Source of the DNA: Ecdyonurus torrentis
Taxonomy: Eukaryota > Arthropoda > Insecta > Ephemeroptera > Heptageniidae
Length of the DNA: 64,000 bases
Reading direction: 5' to 3'
NCBI GenBank assembly: GCA_949318235.1
Contig: OX439131.1
Span: forward strand, 19,124,537 to 19,188,536
Shown: in pieces, positions 14,757 to 28,010 of the stretch
Layout: each line of letters starts with the position of its first letter
Position numbering within the stretch: the stretch's first letter is position 1
Translations under genes and position numbers: made by a program
Notes under the pieces: generated by a model
What the model was told of the DNA's origin: nothing
The model's database searches: none
Seen by the model: the letters and a program-made list of their open reading frames with translations, nothing else

Positions 14757-16579
14757 AATCGACATAGTCACGTCCATTTTGTATACTCGCATTAGTTACT
14801 AGTTTACAAAGTTTTAAAATACGTACACATATTTATCTGAAATTAATCAAAATCATTGATTTTTGTAGTTTTTTTTTCTTGGTGCATATTATAAATAGAC
14901 GTGACTATTGTTTCAAAACTTTTTTTTATTTATTTCCGTAACAACTAAAAAAAACACTGTGTTTCTAATACTATTCATCTATTCTAAATTCAGTATTTAA
15001 CTTTTTTGACTTTTTATTTGATTTATGATAATTATAATACTATGCATAAATTTATTCATAAAAAAAATATGGTGATTTTTATTGCAAAAGTTTTTTTTTT
15101 CTCATAATTTATCAGAGATACTCGTATATTTATCATCGCTTCAATGATTCTATTTCTAAAATATTTAGGGAAAAAACTTCCAAAGAAAAAATATGCATCT
15201 AAATTTGTAACATATATTTTTGAAGATTTTAGTCTCTATGAACCATATACAGAAAAATAGGATAAAAAAATTTACTGCTTTTTTTTTTTATTTTTTTTTT
15301 TTCGATCAATATAATATTGCATCGTAAAATTCTTCAATATGTAGAATTTGATTTATTGCATGATAGGAGATAGGATATTAAACGCACATTCGTTGGAAAA
15401 CATGAAATGAAAATATATATATAATATAATATTATTTGGAATTTTACAGTATGTTCAGCTATAATACTTTGAACATTGAAAAAAAAAAACTCTCACAAAT
15501 GTAAAATAATTAAATTATACGTTTAAATTTAATTCTTCTTAAGCCCTGATGAATAAAATTATATTCTTGTTGGCTTTAAACAGGATATTCTCTTATGATC
15601 AATTTACAATATGATTAAATACAAAAGAAAAAAAAATGCAATATATTTTTTAAAAGAAAAATTTAAATAAGAAGAAAATCTTTTGCCTGTTCCAAAATTA
15701 TTTCATTATAATTAATCATTTATAAAATAATCATTATTTATATTATATTGAAAAAAAGGGCTGATTTGATTTCATTAATTATCAGTTTCTCTTTTGAAAC
15801 ACTTTTGCTATTAAATAGTTATTCATTAATGTCTCTTCATTAAGGATTATAAATTAAATAATCGTCTTTATAAATGAAAAAAAAAGTGTATAAAAGGAGC
15901 AAAGAAATGTTGAAAATAATTTTCATGAGTTGAAATTTCTTAAACTAAAATGCTGACCATATAATGTGAAATACTTTTGTGTTCTGTAATATAAAAGGTA
16001 CGAGTAAGAAATTTAATTAATACAAGCAAGTCAGGAATTCCTATCATGTATTTTGTGGGGAGATGAAGGACGGGGGGAGGGGGCAGTAAAAACGTGAAAT
16101 AAAGTTGGTTACGCCAGGTGCGGACGAAATTTTAGTGTAAAATAAAATGACTCGAATACCAGATTATTCTTTTAAATAACATTGAATGTATTTAAAATAT
16201 ATATAATTAAATTAACGGGATAAAATGTTAATTAAAATAATGTAATAATCATGTTTTGCAAATATATATGGATGTACTTTATTTTAATATTATATTAAAG
16301 TATTTTTTTTAAACAATAATAATTTTATTTCATATTTCCTTAGTTATATAATTGACTTTCATTTTTTTTAGGTATATAAATGTTATCAAGTGGCAAAAGA
16401 AAAGTAATAGATGACATTGAAAAAAAAAAATTGTAAATAATTCAATTGAATGGATACAAATTTTGTTACTTTTCAATTGATTTTATTTATATTTTTGTTG
16501 TGTGTTTATAAATTGATATCCTATAAAGTAAAAATAAGATACATGGAATTATATTGAAAGATGAGAGAAAAGAGGTGAG

Positions 16580-16582
<3 letters not shown>

Positions 16583-16628
<46 letters not shown>

Positions 16629-16664
16629 TAGAGAGAAAGAGAGATATAGAGAGAAAGAGAGAGT

Positions 16665-16746
<82 letters not shown>
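16583..16746. repeat. Compound (GT)n-(GA)n, 164 bp
   Basis: About 30 bp of GT, then GA with AAAG and TAG interruptions, then a pure GA end. A short (CT)n follows at about 16820-16840. Confidence 0.97.
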
Positions 16747-16748
<2 letters not shown>

Positions 16749-18017
16749 TAACAGTTAAAATTATTCAGCTCTTGCTCAAGACTATCACTTGCAGGCAAAC
16801 AGAAAGGAGATGCTCTTGCTCTCTCTCTCTCTCTCTCTCTTTCTCTCCACCCACCCATACGTGGATATATAGAGACAATTTATACGCTCGTTGTGCTATC
16901 GTCTTCGCGACACTTACAAAACTTTTAAACTGCTGTTCACAAGACAAAAACTTGGCCTTCGCAGTTGTTGGTATAACAATATACTACACTCATCGACATA
17001 TAAAAAAGTTATTTCACAAAATTTTATGTTCTCATAAAATAATAGTATATAAAAATAATTTACAAGATTTTTTTTTTCTTTGTGCTCTTTTTCTAAAATT
17101 AAAAAAAAAATTTGGTGAACTCAAAAAAAAGGTTAAAAACATGCCCCAAAAAATTATTTTGAAGTAAATTTACATATAATATACTTTTATTTTCTTTCAT
17201 ATTCTCCAATTCTTTTATACTCTATATTTTATTATTGGAAAAAATATATTTGAAATTATATTCTGGATTCAATGGTGTAGAAACTCTTCAAATTATAAAT
17301 CAACAATTTAGCATGATGAAGTTCTTTTTAAAATGCTTTTTATTGTGCGTATGGCAATGAATGTGAAAGTAAATAGTTAGAAAATTACTCAATTATATTT
17401 TTAACAAAAAGAGTTCTTTGAAAATACATTTTATTTTTATATTGGTACGAGTTTTTTTTAATCAATATTGTGTATGTTTTATGTCAATATTATCAATAAT
17501 TTTAAAGTCATTTCGATATAAATTACTTTTAATATATTATTATAAATTTGACGAAATTAATATTTTAAATCCTCTATCTTGATTTTTTTTTATGTGTTTT
17601 TAAAATGTAATGTTTTAAAGATGTATGTAGTGCTAATTTTATTTTGTGTGTATTTTCAATAATAAAATAGTGCGTTAATAGTAAAACTTTTACTATTTTA
17701 TTGTAGCGTTCATTATATTTACATAATACAGTATGGTACATAGATATCTTCATGGTAACTACTTCATGAAAACTACTTGAGTATCTTAAGTCAGAAAGAC
17801 ACTCACTATTTACACCACAACCATATACGTATTATGTAATATTAGTGTAATATGAACAATAAGAAGAAAATCATTTCTATGTTGTAGTATAGCAACTACA
17901 GTTTTATTAGATACGTTATATTATGTTGTCAAGAGATTTGTATATTTTTTATACTACTTCAAGTTTCGATTCAGGGTGAAAGAAAAAGGTTGAGAGATAG
18001 GGAGAGACATGGTGTAG

Positions 18018-18020
<3 letters not shown>

Positions 18021-18071
<51 letters not shown>
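18021..18071. repeat. (GA)n, 51 bp, left arm of an inverted microsatellite pair
   Basis: Pure GA; pairs in principle with the CT tract at 18193-18314. Confidence 0.98.
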
Positions 18072-18073
<2 letters not shown>

Positions 18074-18190
18074 TTGCAACGACGCTTTGAGGACCCTGTG
18101 TTTAAGTGGCGAGCAATATATCGTAGAGCTTTCAAAAGCATTCTGCAGTCTACTCTTACCCTCTCTTTCGTCTCGCTTTATGGTTCGCTT

Positions 18191-18316
<126 letters not shown>

Positions 18317-19735
18317 ATACACCTGAATACTCTTCAACTACCAAATGTGTAATGTAATATCAGCCTCTTAAAAAGTTACTATATATCAATCTATAAAGCA
18401 TATGCTCGCGTACCACACTAAGAAAAAAAAATCAATTTAGGTTACTTTTTTAAAGTTACTTTTTATTATAATAAAATATTTTTCTTAATTAATTAGGTTA
18501 AAAGAAGAAAAAAGGACAAAGAGAATATAACTGACATGGTGTTCAAGAAAGCGTATCTAACTAGACGTGTGATATACACTAGAGAGATGAAAACTATATG
18601 CCTGTTTTCATTAGTTCTATGTACTCGTTTTTGCTGTTGTTGTTGTTATTATTATTTTTTTAGTTACAAAAAACGCTTTCAGACAAAATTAAAAACAATC
18701 TCATGCACAAAAAGTTTAATGAATAAAAGCACTACTATAGTGTACACATATTATATAGTGGAAATTCTTTTCTCTTTTGCTGTTTGTCTATATATAGATA
18801 AGAGAGAGAGTGAGAGAGAGAGAACAAAATGTTGTCTTTTAAAGAAAAAAACTATTTGTTGTTGATGTTATTCATGCATGGGGTATAAGAATATAAGCCA
18901 GTATGATCTATTTTTAAAACTCTCTAAAAAATAATGTATTTTAAAATATAATAATATTCTTTACGCAGAAGTCATATTTTTACCCGCCTGCTCGCACCGA
19001 CTTTCTATTGTTTTAAAAGAACAAAAGAATTTTCTTGAATTTTTGGCAAAATTTTATTACTTATACGTACGTACGTATAATAAAATTTAGTGCTAGTTCT
19101 TTTTTTAATACTTAGATTCAATATTTTATAATATAAAACTATTATTCTAAATGCTATTATAGCGTGTGTGTACTCATCGTGTTTTTAATTACTATTCTCA
19201 TCACTTATCACACATAATATTTTACGCTATAATATTATCTCACTATTTTAATTTTCATTTAATTAATTACTTATGTTTTGGTATTCATATAAGTTAAAAT
19301 TACAAACGTAAACCAACATAATCTTTATTGCCTGTGAGGCTATAATTGTGTTACAGTATATATTATTATGGTAGTTAATTTTGGCAAGTTATGAAATAAA
19401 AGTAATAAAAGGTGTTAAATTAGGGTACGCTTTGAAATAAGAATGTGTTCTTTGTTTGAAGTAAAACGCACTTGAAACAATTACAAACTCCTTAAATTTG
19501 TGACTTTGTTTGCCAAGATTTTTGTATTTAGATATTTAAGTTTTCAATCCGTTAAAACATAAGATATATATGAAAGATATACAAATACATAAGATATACA
19601 CGATATACTTATATACAACCTAAATACGTCATATCATTAATTTAAAATAATAAGATTAACCACTTTGAAAAGTAGATTTTTGTGTTTAAACATGTTTATA
19701 AAGAGCAGTCAACACTTTAAAAGGAAATCCTTCTG

Positions 19736-20095
19736 ACTGGGACTCGAACTCAGATCTTTGGCTTGCCGGACCACTGTGGTACTGTGGCAAGCCAAAGATC
19801 TGAGTGTAATTTACCTCAGCACCCGATTAAAAATCCTTTAATATTCAATACATCATCTTCTTTAATATTCAGTTCATTATAAAGTTCACAATAGACGTAG
19901 ACTTTAGGTCTAGGTTCACTAAAGAAAACAAGGCTCCGGATACCCTTAGCGTTATCAGGCAGTCAATGAGTATGGTCCCAGTCTGAGTAGAAAGGATGTT
20001 GAAAGTTAGTGGCATGTGTTCTGTTAGTTGGTATTTATTCGGACCAGTTAGTCTATAGGGAGATGTGTGCAAAAAACCACAGAAAACTACACATG
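19736..20095 (-). mobile_element. GC-richer patch with tRNA-like B box, possible SINE or other retroelement
   Basis: On the minus strand 19739-19750 reads AGTTCGAGTCCC, a good match to a tRNA T-arm or RNA polymerase III B box (GGTTCGANNCC). Immediately before it lies CAAGCCAAAGATCTG, as in an anticodon/variable arm. Upstream on the minus strand comes about 290 bp of relatively GC-rich unique DNA, open for 67 codons at 19869-20072 on the minus strand. There is no complete tRNA fold because the tRNA-like half is replaced by a perfect hairpin. Family unknown. Confidence 0.4.
19748..19805. repeat. Perfect inverted repeat, 20-bp arms and 18-nt loop
   Basis: The left arm (19748-19767) is ACTCAGATCTTTGGCTTGCC and the right arm (19786-19805) is its exact reverse complement. 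The loop (19768-19785) itself contains a small palindrome, ACCACTGTGGT. One arm overlaps the tRNA-like T-arm sequence, so the hairpin looks like a tRNA-like half joined head-to-head with a copy of itself. Confidence 0.95.
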
Positions 20096-20172
20096 TGGAC
20101 AGCCGATAAATTGTTATTTATTATTGTGTTTTATATATTTTACCAGACATAATTATACATTATATTATGAAC

Positions 20173-20284
<112 letters not shown>

Positions 20285-21175
20285 ATTATATAATATAGTA
20301 GAATATACGTAGGAAAATTTTGCATACAGATATAATAATTAATCTTGATAATCACGTACTGTTTGTGATGATACAACTGCAACGTAAATAAATAAGGTTA
20401 CATATGTTTTGACCTGACGTAACTCTCACACAATGCACAGAAAAGTCACGCTCATTCACAGCAAATTATCACGTTGACACTTTTCTAATCTTTATGGCAT
20501 CATTTCTCTTTTTCATACGACTCTAATTTTGAATTTTAATTAAAAAACATATATATATTTTTCTCACATATATTTATTTATATATATATATTTTTTTTTT
20601 ACTGTTGTTGTCTCTAATGTCATTATTATGAAACTTTTTCCTTCCAACTTCATAATATAATTTATTTATAATTTTCATCTAATATGATATAACAATGGAA
20701 AGTAGAGAAAAACACACAAATATATCACTGTCCTTTCTCTAGGCTTATATAGTTTTGTTTGCACTGTAACGTTAGGACTGCCTTTATCCTGCTAGTTCAT
20801 GCTGTGTCTTGGAAGTATAAAACAAATTTAGTTATACATTAGAAAATTGGGAGGGACATTGATTTTGTAGCTTCTTAAAATTTAATATTATATATAGAAC
20901 TAAAAATTTAAACTTAGAGGTTTACTTTATTAGAAATACCCATACAAAACTTCCATCAAGTTATTTTAATAAGGTTTTTAGGTTTATTGTTCACGTATTT
21001 ACTCAATCTTTTGTATGTATTTTATAATTCCATCCCTCTCCCATCTCCTACATATGCGCTTTTATAAAGAAATGTAGTAACCTGAGAGAATCACCCTACT
21101 GGGAAATAAAAAGAAAAGAAAATCCGTGACGTTGTATATACTTGCGTCCAGAACTCTAATCATTTCTATCTTTGA

Positions 21176-21179
<4 letters not shown>

Positions 21180-21206
<27 letters not shown>
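21180..21206. repeat. Poly-T, 27 bp
   Basis: Pure T run. Confidence 0.97.
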
Positions 21207-21502
21207 GTAAAGCTAAAACAAAAATTACTTCTTAAAATATAATTTAATAAATACTATATAAGTTTTGGTAATACAAATTAATATAAATACATTTGAACTT
21301 ATACTTCTATTTTATTTTATATAATATATTTCTGTAGTTTAATAAATATTTTTCTTTTATGAAATTAATTTATACTGCTTACGAATGTTCAAGTACAAAA
21401 TGTATTTAATAACATTGTTTTAAAATATATTCAATTAATAACGCATTATCAGTAATACATTTTTTTTAACGTTGGCATTTTTCAAAATATGCTATATCTA
21501 CT

Positions 21503-21710
21503 GTATAAATGTGGCTCCACTGGAAAGCGTGAAAGTTTTAAAAAATCTTGCCTAACTATTTCTGTTTCTGACGTCAGAAACTAGGAAAAATTATTATAAA
21601 AATGTTGTGCGGGGTGCATAAATCGAAACTTTCTGATCACTGCAAAACAAATTTCCGTCAAATGTTTTGTGATATAAAAGTTAATGTTTTCTTCTGGTCT
21701 ATTTCTTTAA
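21503..21710 (+). mobile_element. TTAA MITE, diverged partial copy
   Basis: This segment aligns with the right two thirds of the two full copies: ggctccac..gcgtgaaa, tgacgtcaga, gcataaatcgaaa, tctgatcactgc, ttttgtgatata and the end ggtctatttctttaa. The left end is unrecognisable, and about 45 bp after tgatcactgc are missing. It is older or more decayed than the other two. Confidence 0.75.
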
Positions 21711-22388
21711 GGATAGGAAATTAGGAGAACTTCAGCTTTCCCATGCGTCTCACCAATAACCATATCATTAACAAAACGTCTTGAGTATATAAGCTCAAAT
21801 TTTCTACAAAAGTAATAAAAAAATAAACATTAAAGAACAATAATATATCGAAGTTTAATTTATTAAAAATGTGAAACATTTGACATTTTTAGTGTTCTCC
21901 GTTAAGTGCATGGTGATAAAAAATTACACCAAAGAGATTGATTTTCTTTTAAGATTCATTACCTTTCGTGAAACTACTTCACAAAAACACAAAAATAAAT
22001 TTTAACACTCAAACCTTTATAGAACAAGTAGTTGAGGAGGAAGAAGAAGAAATATTTAAAATCAATAATATCGTAAATTCTTTTTTTTAATTATAGTAAT
22101 ATAAACAATAAAAAAAAGTTAAATTATATACTACTTTTTTTTTATTATATATAAAATAATATATTTTATTTAAATCCTTTTTTTATTTATTATAACAGCT
22201 TTTATATCTCATGTAAATAAATAGGTTTTAAATACCTTGGTCATTTTCAAATGGTTTAAATTTGATAAAATATACTATTGTTTCATGTTTGAGTTTTATA
22301 TTTTCGTATGTGGTAATTGGTTATAGTAGAAAAGCCACCTGGTGAGCTTCTTTTACGCAATACAAACACAAATAAATGAACCCTTTTT

Positions 22389-22391
<3 letters not shown>

Positions 22392-22461
<70 letters not shown>
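22392..22461. repeat. (TA)n, 70 bp
   Basis: Pure TA dinucleotides. Confidence 0.98.
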
Positions 22462-22464
<3 letters not shown>

Positions 22465-23314
22465 TAAACCCAATAAATCCTTTTTACTTTGACTTTTATA
22501 ATTGTTTACTTCTAGATAAGCATTGATCCCTAAGCACACATATATACACTCTCTATCGCTTTCTTCTAAATAATAAAAAATTGCGAATCAAAAATCTATT
22601 ATACTTTTTTTTATATATACATTGTTCAAAGAAGTATATGATTTATAATGTAAATATTTCAGTATATATATATTATAAATTTTTCATCTCATACAATCTT
22701 ATTACATCCTACGAGATTATCACTCCAGTTTTCTTTGTCTCTCTATATTTTTACAATATAATAAGCTTATATTAACATTTTAAAATATATAATATTATAA
22801 TATGATAAATAGTTTTTCTACTCTTACAATATTGAACTTCATTTAAAATTATAATTGGAAAAATGTCAATTTACTTTACATCATGAGTATGTATGTATAT
22901 TTATATTTTTTGTAATAATATTTTTCTTAGCAAGATGTTTTTAGATGTATATAAAGTAGTTTTTTTCTACTTTAATATAAAAGTAAAATTACAGAGAAAA
23001 CTTGAAGTAAAGAGAAAATAGCAAATCATGCAAAATAACATTTTATTGATCTCATATCTTTAAATATTTTTAAAAGATTGTTGCATGTGATATAGAAAAG
23101 GTTAAATTGGAAAAAAGAGGTTATAATTACTTAATTTTGAAGTAAGAAATGTATTTTTTTACATACAAACTGATAAAAATGTGAATATCATGTAACTGAA
23201 AGTAAGTTTCTTACATCATATTATGCGTCATGGTTAATCAATACTTTTGTAACGGTGTTAATTTATTCTACCGTTTGTGCAATAGCGCAATACACTATTT
23301 CAGCATTTGAAAAA

Positions 23315-23317
<3 letters not shown>

Positions 23318-23411
<94 letters not shown>
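23318..23411. repeat. (TA)n, 94 bp
   Basis: Pure TA dinucleotides. Confidence 0.98.
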
Positions 23412-23413
<2 letters not shown>

Positions 23414-23710
23414 AAAAACCATAACTATAAATGTCGACTACTCTACCACAAAGGTTAACGTTGTAAATTGTCTCCACTACGCTGTATGATTGTTATATTA
23501 TATTTTTAACATTTAAATTCAGTAAATGGTTTTCTCATAAGAATAACATTGCAAATTTAGCGCGAGTTTTTGAATAATAAATATTTTATTTAACAAGCAT
23601 GTGTACAATAAAATTACTCTTGACCTTTAAAGCTTTACAATTCCACTAGTAAATAAGTCACTTTTTTCTTTAACTAGTAAAGCAGCAGACTTTCAACAAT
23701 AGAAATTGTA

Positions 23711-23847
23711 CAGTCATTTTACTTAAAAATGAATTTCTTTTGGCTTATGGCCATTCAATGCAATCAGATGGAGATTTCAGTTGACGCAAAACTCTATTTA
23801 TGTTATTCTTATATGCCAATATAATTTTTTTTTTAGTAAAATGACCG
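23711..23847 (+). mobile_element. 137-bp TA-flanked MITE, copy 1
   Basis: The ends are CAGTCATTTTACT and, on the other strand, CGGTCATTTTACT, with TA on both sides (23709-23710 and 23848-23849). CAGT-type ends and TA duplications are characteristic of Tc1/mariner-derived MITEs (family knowledge). The interior shares gccattcaatgcaatcag and tggagatt with the copy at 38491-38627. Confidence 0.85.
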
Positions 23848-23933
23848 TACAAGCGCATAACTATGTTGCACAACATAATTTGTAATGTTGTTTTTTCCCG
23901 ATCTAATACACATCTTATTCTACTTTTTCCTTT

Positions 23934-23935
<2 letters not shown>

Positions 23936-23964
<29 letters not shown>
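23936..23964. repeat. Poly-T, 29 bp
   Basis: Pure T run. Confidence 0.97.
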
Positions 23965-25014
23965 CTTTACAATACTACAATTTCATTTTTTCTTATCTTG
24001 CAGTAAACAGTCTGAAATTGATCATTTAAAATATTGCTTTGACAATACCATTATTTAATTAGAAGAAAAGCGTAAATGTAACAACTATAACGACTGTATT
24101 GACTCAATTCTTTTGTTGTGAGTAAACATTTTGTTTATCAAGCAACGAACACAAACTTTGGAAGTGATTATACGTAAACAATATTTATCATAATTATATA
24201 ACTAATAACTAGCATCGCATGAAGTTTGCTTACAAAATTTTGCTGCACACTATGTATATATATATATATATATATAAATACAAAGCTACAAAATAAACGA
24301 GGAAAATAATTTGCATTTGCATACACAAACAAAATAATTTTAGCTAACTACACAAATTTTATGCTGCACTTAATGTATTTCATATATATAGATAAATATC
24401 TCGACTCACATAAATTATATTATCACTTTAATTATATTTCGTTAATTAAATTTATTAAAATGCAACAAGGCGAAAGAAATATAAATAATAATTTTCTATG
24501 TGTGTATAGCATATTAATTTTTAGTGTTCATTTTATAGTGTTAAAATCACGGTAGAGCGTCGTAGTAGCGATTTAATGGTATGCTTTATATACTTTTTAT
24601 TTATTTATGAATATTTTTAAAAGATTTCAAGTACAAGATTTTCATTTTAATAAGCCATTTTTTTCTACTTCTGTTCATTATAAGATTTTTTCCCCTCATT
24701 TTAGGTGCCGTTGATAGAATTTATATTGATTGATTGTCATACCTTTTCTCCCCCAAGAATTCCTAAAATTGCAGTGTAAATATTTAATAAAACTGATTTG
24801 TATAATATCATAAAAAAATATATTATAAAAAATAACATCACAAGGTTTATTAAAACATACTTTGCTTACAAGTTTATAGTACATGTATTTTTATTATAAT
24901 TTATCATTATTCGAACGTTCCTATAATCAAATATGCGTTTTGAATCCACTTAAAAAGAATATTAAGAAAGTCAAGATTGTAAAACCATTACATGAATTTC
25001 TACTTAACATATAT

Positions 25015-25017
<3 letters not shown>

Positions 25018-25053
<36 letters not shown>
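25018..25053. repeat. Poly-A, 36 bp
   Basis: Pure A run. Confidence 0.97.
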
Positions 25054-25055
<2 letters not shown>

Positions 25056-25573
25056 ACACATACATACATTTAATTTTAACTTATAACAATTGTAACCTTA
25101 TGGCGCTACCACACCGCTTTTATTATATATTTTATTGCTTATGTGTTTAAAATAATAACACTTCATATAGTGATAACTTTTATTACATCACAATATATAA
25201 GTATCGTTATATTTATTGTAAAATATTAAATAATATTATAAACTATATTATGAATATTGTATTATTTTTTTTTCTAATTTTATAGCATCTAAATATTATT
25301 TTTGGCACGAACTTCAATAACATACATAAAAGCTATTTTAAATTGCAAAATATAAACTATGAATATTACATTTTGTATCTTTTAAGTTATTATTAAGAAA
25401 ATATTTTACTATTTATATGATAAACTTGCAAATTTGTAATAAATTGCTAAACTTTTGCTGCATCTGAAACTCCATCTGCGTACATTATATTATGATCTGT
25501 TTCTATTGCTTGTGTGTTAATTAGAAACTTGAATGAATAATTTAACTAATTTTAATTGTAAAATATACCTCAC

Positions 25574-26071
25574 AGCAATCTTTGGGATGTTCGAGTGCGA
25601 TTTTGAACATTTTTCGAACAGCTTACAAACTTGAACAGTTCATGTGCGTGTTCGTTTGGATATTTTGAAGTGTTCGAGTGCGTGTTAGAAGAACATCCTT
25701 TTAACAGCTAAGTGTTCGAAATTTCGAACATTAAATCGAACACTATTGCAATTAAATTTGAGGTGTTAAAAATTGAACTAATTAATAATTAAATATTGAA
25801 AATTGGTGTATATGTAAAATAAAAGGATTTTTAACCACTTTCATTATTTATATACATCCAAAATATGTATAAATAAAAAAATATTATTTTTATAGTATTT
25901 TTTTGATGAAATATTCAAACACTCACGAACAGTTTGATCGAACAGTTCGTGATGTGTTCGAGGTTTCAAAAAGTTCAAATGTTCGTGTTCGGAGCGTGTT
26001 TGAAATAATTTTAAGTGTTCGTAATTGATTCGAGTTCATCTAAAATGTTGTTCTACCCTACCCCAACACTG
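25574..26071. mobile_element. GTTCG-rich patch, possible non-autonomous hAT-like element
   Basis: Within about 500 bp the pentamer GTTCG or its complement CGAAC recurs a dozen or more times, including variants of gttcgagtgcg. Copies in both orientations give an inverted look. The right boundary reads, on the minus strand, CAGTGTTGGGGTAGGG, which resembles hAT-type ends (CAGGGTTGGG). The left end, CAGCAATCTTTGGGATG, matches it only loosely. I found no clear 8-bp target duplication. No transposase frame is present. Confidence 0.4.
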
Positions 26072-26305
26072 CCTAAGAGGATCCTATATGTAAGTGTACG
26101 TAATTATATGTATTTTTATATGACCTGATTAAAATAAACGTAGTTCATCAATAGTTGGACAATACAGAGTATGAAGTACTCATACTGAAAATAGTATTTA
26201 GTTATAATTTATATCAACTATAGGTGAGATCAAATAAAGACTAGGAAAACTTTGCTTTAGTCTTCATATTTATTATATTGTTATTTATATACTTTGGTAT
26301 ACGCA

Positions 26306-26594
26306 CAAGAACAACAAACATCAATGGAGAATTGATTGATTTCACTCTCCATGTGGGTGTTAGGGTGTGGGTGTGAGTGGGAGTTATCTCCATTTAATAA
26401 CGGTTAACATGTACCTATTTGTATAGACTAATATATAGGTTTAAGAAGAGCAAGAGCAACAAACATCAATGGAGAATTGATTGATTTCACTCTCCATGTG
26501 GGTGTTAGGGTGTGGGTGTGAGTGGGAGTTATCTCCATTTAATAACGGTTAACATGTAACTATTTGTATAGACTAATATATATAGGTTTAAGAA
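26306..26594. repeat. 145-bp tandem duplication (two copies)
   Basis: Copy 1 spans 26306-26450 and copy 2 spans 26451-26594. They are nearly identical, differing for example at gtacc/gtaac and by one TA unit near the end. Each contains a G-rich stretch, gggtgttagggtgtggg, and a run reading catcaatggagaattgatt. No open frame; it lies ~140 bp left of the foldback element. Confidence 0.95.
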
Positions 26595-26735
26595 TCCATA
26601 ATTTTTATCAGTGCAATTTATTTAGTGCAATATATTAAAATATTTTATCTAGAGTTACGCCGTATTAAAGAAGAAAAAAAAATGTGATATTTTCAATAGT
26701 AATTTACTACCTCATTTTCTATATAAATTGTATAT

Positions 26736-27000
26736 GTTAGCTTCCAGAAGCGAATTCGCTCCGGAAGCGGAAAATATGGTCATAACGCGTTGGGACCACG
26801 TATGAGGCTTCGTAACGCGAAATTCGTGTTGGGAGCATGGTAAATTTAATCCCAACGCGTTGAGATCAAGTTGAAAATTTTCAACGTGACGGGATCAAAT
26901 TTGAAATCTTATGACGCGTTAGGAACATGCAAAATTGTTCTCAATGCGTTGGGACCAAAATTGAAATTTCACAACGCGTTTCGGTACAATAATATAATTA
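26736..27000 (+). repeat. Left inverted arm of the foldback element
   Basis: After a 49-bp tip, the arm is a run of about seven related units beginning with ACGCG or a variant at 26785, 26815, 26855, 26884, 26914, 26944 and 26974. Spacings are 30, 40, 29, 30, 30 and 30 bp. A typical unit starts ACGCGTTGGGACCA. Confidence 0.9.
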
Positions 27001-28010
27001 TGTGTATAAAATATCACCAAATAAATAAAAAAACAAACGATAATTAGAGCTATATAAATATTTATAGCAAAAATTTTTAAATAAAAATAAAACTATAATT
27101 TTATTTAGTAAAATAATCAAAAGCCGAAAAGGAACTTTTCTCAATTCAAAATTTTATGTGATATGATTTAAGACTTTGCTATTATTACTTATGTATTATT
27201 ATTATGCATATTTATATAGGTATTGTTTGTTTTTCATCTTAAACTTATACATTTATAATTACTTTACTTGAAATGCAAGAATACAGAGTATTTGTTTTGA
27301 GCAAGCTAGGTGTTGTTAAATCACACGGACGGTATATATTGAGACATGAAAATTAAACTTACTAAACGATCTATCTGCAGATCATGATTATTAATTATAT
27401 ATGACCGAAACTTTTTTATTTTTGAGTGAATACTTACGATTAAATATGTAAGAGCCAATGTAAAACCGTTATCCACTCACTTAATTATTTGCGCACCAAC
27501 AATACAGGTCAATTATTTAAATTCAAATATTTTCTTAACATAATATTCTATTTCCAACGACTATGGTGAAATCATAAAACATGTTTTCCGCACAGAGACG
27601 AACATTCAACTGAACGTGTATGAGAAAAAAAAATATCGGTATATTGTTATCACTGGATAAAATAAGGTAGACTTGAACTTTGAACCAATGTATGAGGAAA
27701 GTAGTCATAATTCATAATAGATTAATTTTGTTGGTATATGAAATAAATACTTTTATTTTTCATTATTAAAAATCAGTTTTAAAAAAGGCGTGTTCTCTCT
27801 CTTTCTGTCCTTTTCTTCGAGAGAAGATACGTAAGCAAATATTTGAGTTAAGAAAAATTGTTAATATTCGACTTTTGATTATTTTATTATATAAAATGAT
27901 AGCTTCTTTTTTTAATTTTACTATAAAAATAAAGAAATTTTATATTGCTCTAATTATCGTTTGTTTTTTATTATTATTTATTATTTATTTTGTGATGTTT
28001 TATTCAAATA

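Larger units (their letters stand above)
20300..25570 (-). other. Upstream intron, AT-rich segment
   Basis: Intronic DNA holding the diverged TTAA-MITE relic (about 21503-21710), one TA-flanked 137-bp MITE (23711-23847), several TA tracts and poly-A/T runs. The remaining stretches (for example 20300-21180, 22560-23255 and 24000-25015) show nothing I can name. Confidence 0.65.

Noticed and set aside
16057..16083. G-rich patch as a G-quadruplex
   Set aside because: Only three runs of three or more G; a four-run quadruplex is not clearly possible.
16772..17167. 131-codon plus-strand frame
   Set aside because: Contains a Leu-Ser run from CT repeats and Lys runs from A tracts; no domain or conserved motif.
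26360..26510. TTAGGG within each tandem unit, considered as interstitial telomere repeat
   Set aside because: Only one hexamer per unit with no tandem array; the G-rich context is not telomeric.
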